From assembly GCA_046756445.1 (NCBI GenBank), contig JBHHWI010000147.1, positions 1 to 5,648 on the forward strand: 5,648 nucleotides of DNA, written 5' to 3'. Source of the stretch: JACZWL01 sp046756445. Lineage in GTDB: Bacteria > Pseudomonadota > Gammaproteobacteria > Steroidobacterales > Woeseiaceae. The notes beneath the pieces were generated by a model. The model searched no databases and was not told where the DNA came from. It worked only from the letters and a program-made list of their open reading frames with translations. Positions 5,647 through 5,648 of the stretch are shown piece after piece. Numbering within the stretch: position 1 is the stretch's first letter; every line of letters begins with the position of its first letter. The position numbers and the translations under genes are program-made.

Positions 5647-5648
5647 TA

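Overview
The window reads as an ordinary chromosomal segment of a high-GC gammaproteobacterium. The evidence is a DUF2333 family protein, a TatD that follows Escherichia coli TatD motif by motif, and typical gammaproteobacterial gene density. I cannot name a genus. A marine lineage such as Chromatiales or Woeseiales is only a guess. No phage, transposon, CRISPR array, rRNA or tRNA is visible.

Layout: bases 1-247 hold no convincing gene. They contain GC-rich repeat-like palindromes (1-80) and an upstream inverted repeat (166-194) before a DUF2333 inner-membrane protein (248-1261, +). That gene converges on a minus-strand pair across a short AT-rich gap. The pair is a signal-peptide protein made of seven 18-19 residue VNG repeats (2068-2787, transcribed first), followed after 10 bp by a YgjP-like (DUF45/M48-type) zinc metalloprotein (1302-2057).

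A 114-bp divergent intergenic region (2788-2901) separates this pair from a plus-strand cluster with 9-bp spacers. The cluster is an ABC-2 ATPase (2902-3786), its permease (3796-4821) and tatD (4831-5646). A 17-bp near-perfect palindrome lies just before the ATPase start and over a candidate promoter for the opposite operon.

How the genes work together: the ATPase and permease form one exporter of unknown substrate. TatD is a cytosolic metal-dependent nuclease/hydrolase that is probably co-transcribed with the exporter but has no obvious functional link to it. The VNG-repeat protein is predicted to be exported and to fold as a beta-helix resembling bactofilin or polymer-forming domains. Its partner is predicted to be a cytosolic metalloprotein. 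The most interesting items are the VNG-repeat protein, with seven identical nine-base repeat cores at strict 54/57-bp spacing, a 10-bp RNA hairpin that buries the GTG start and Shine-Dalgarno sequence of the metalloprotein gene, and the shared palindrome in the divergent region. I did not find a clear new multi-gene system.
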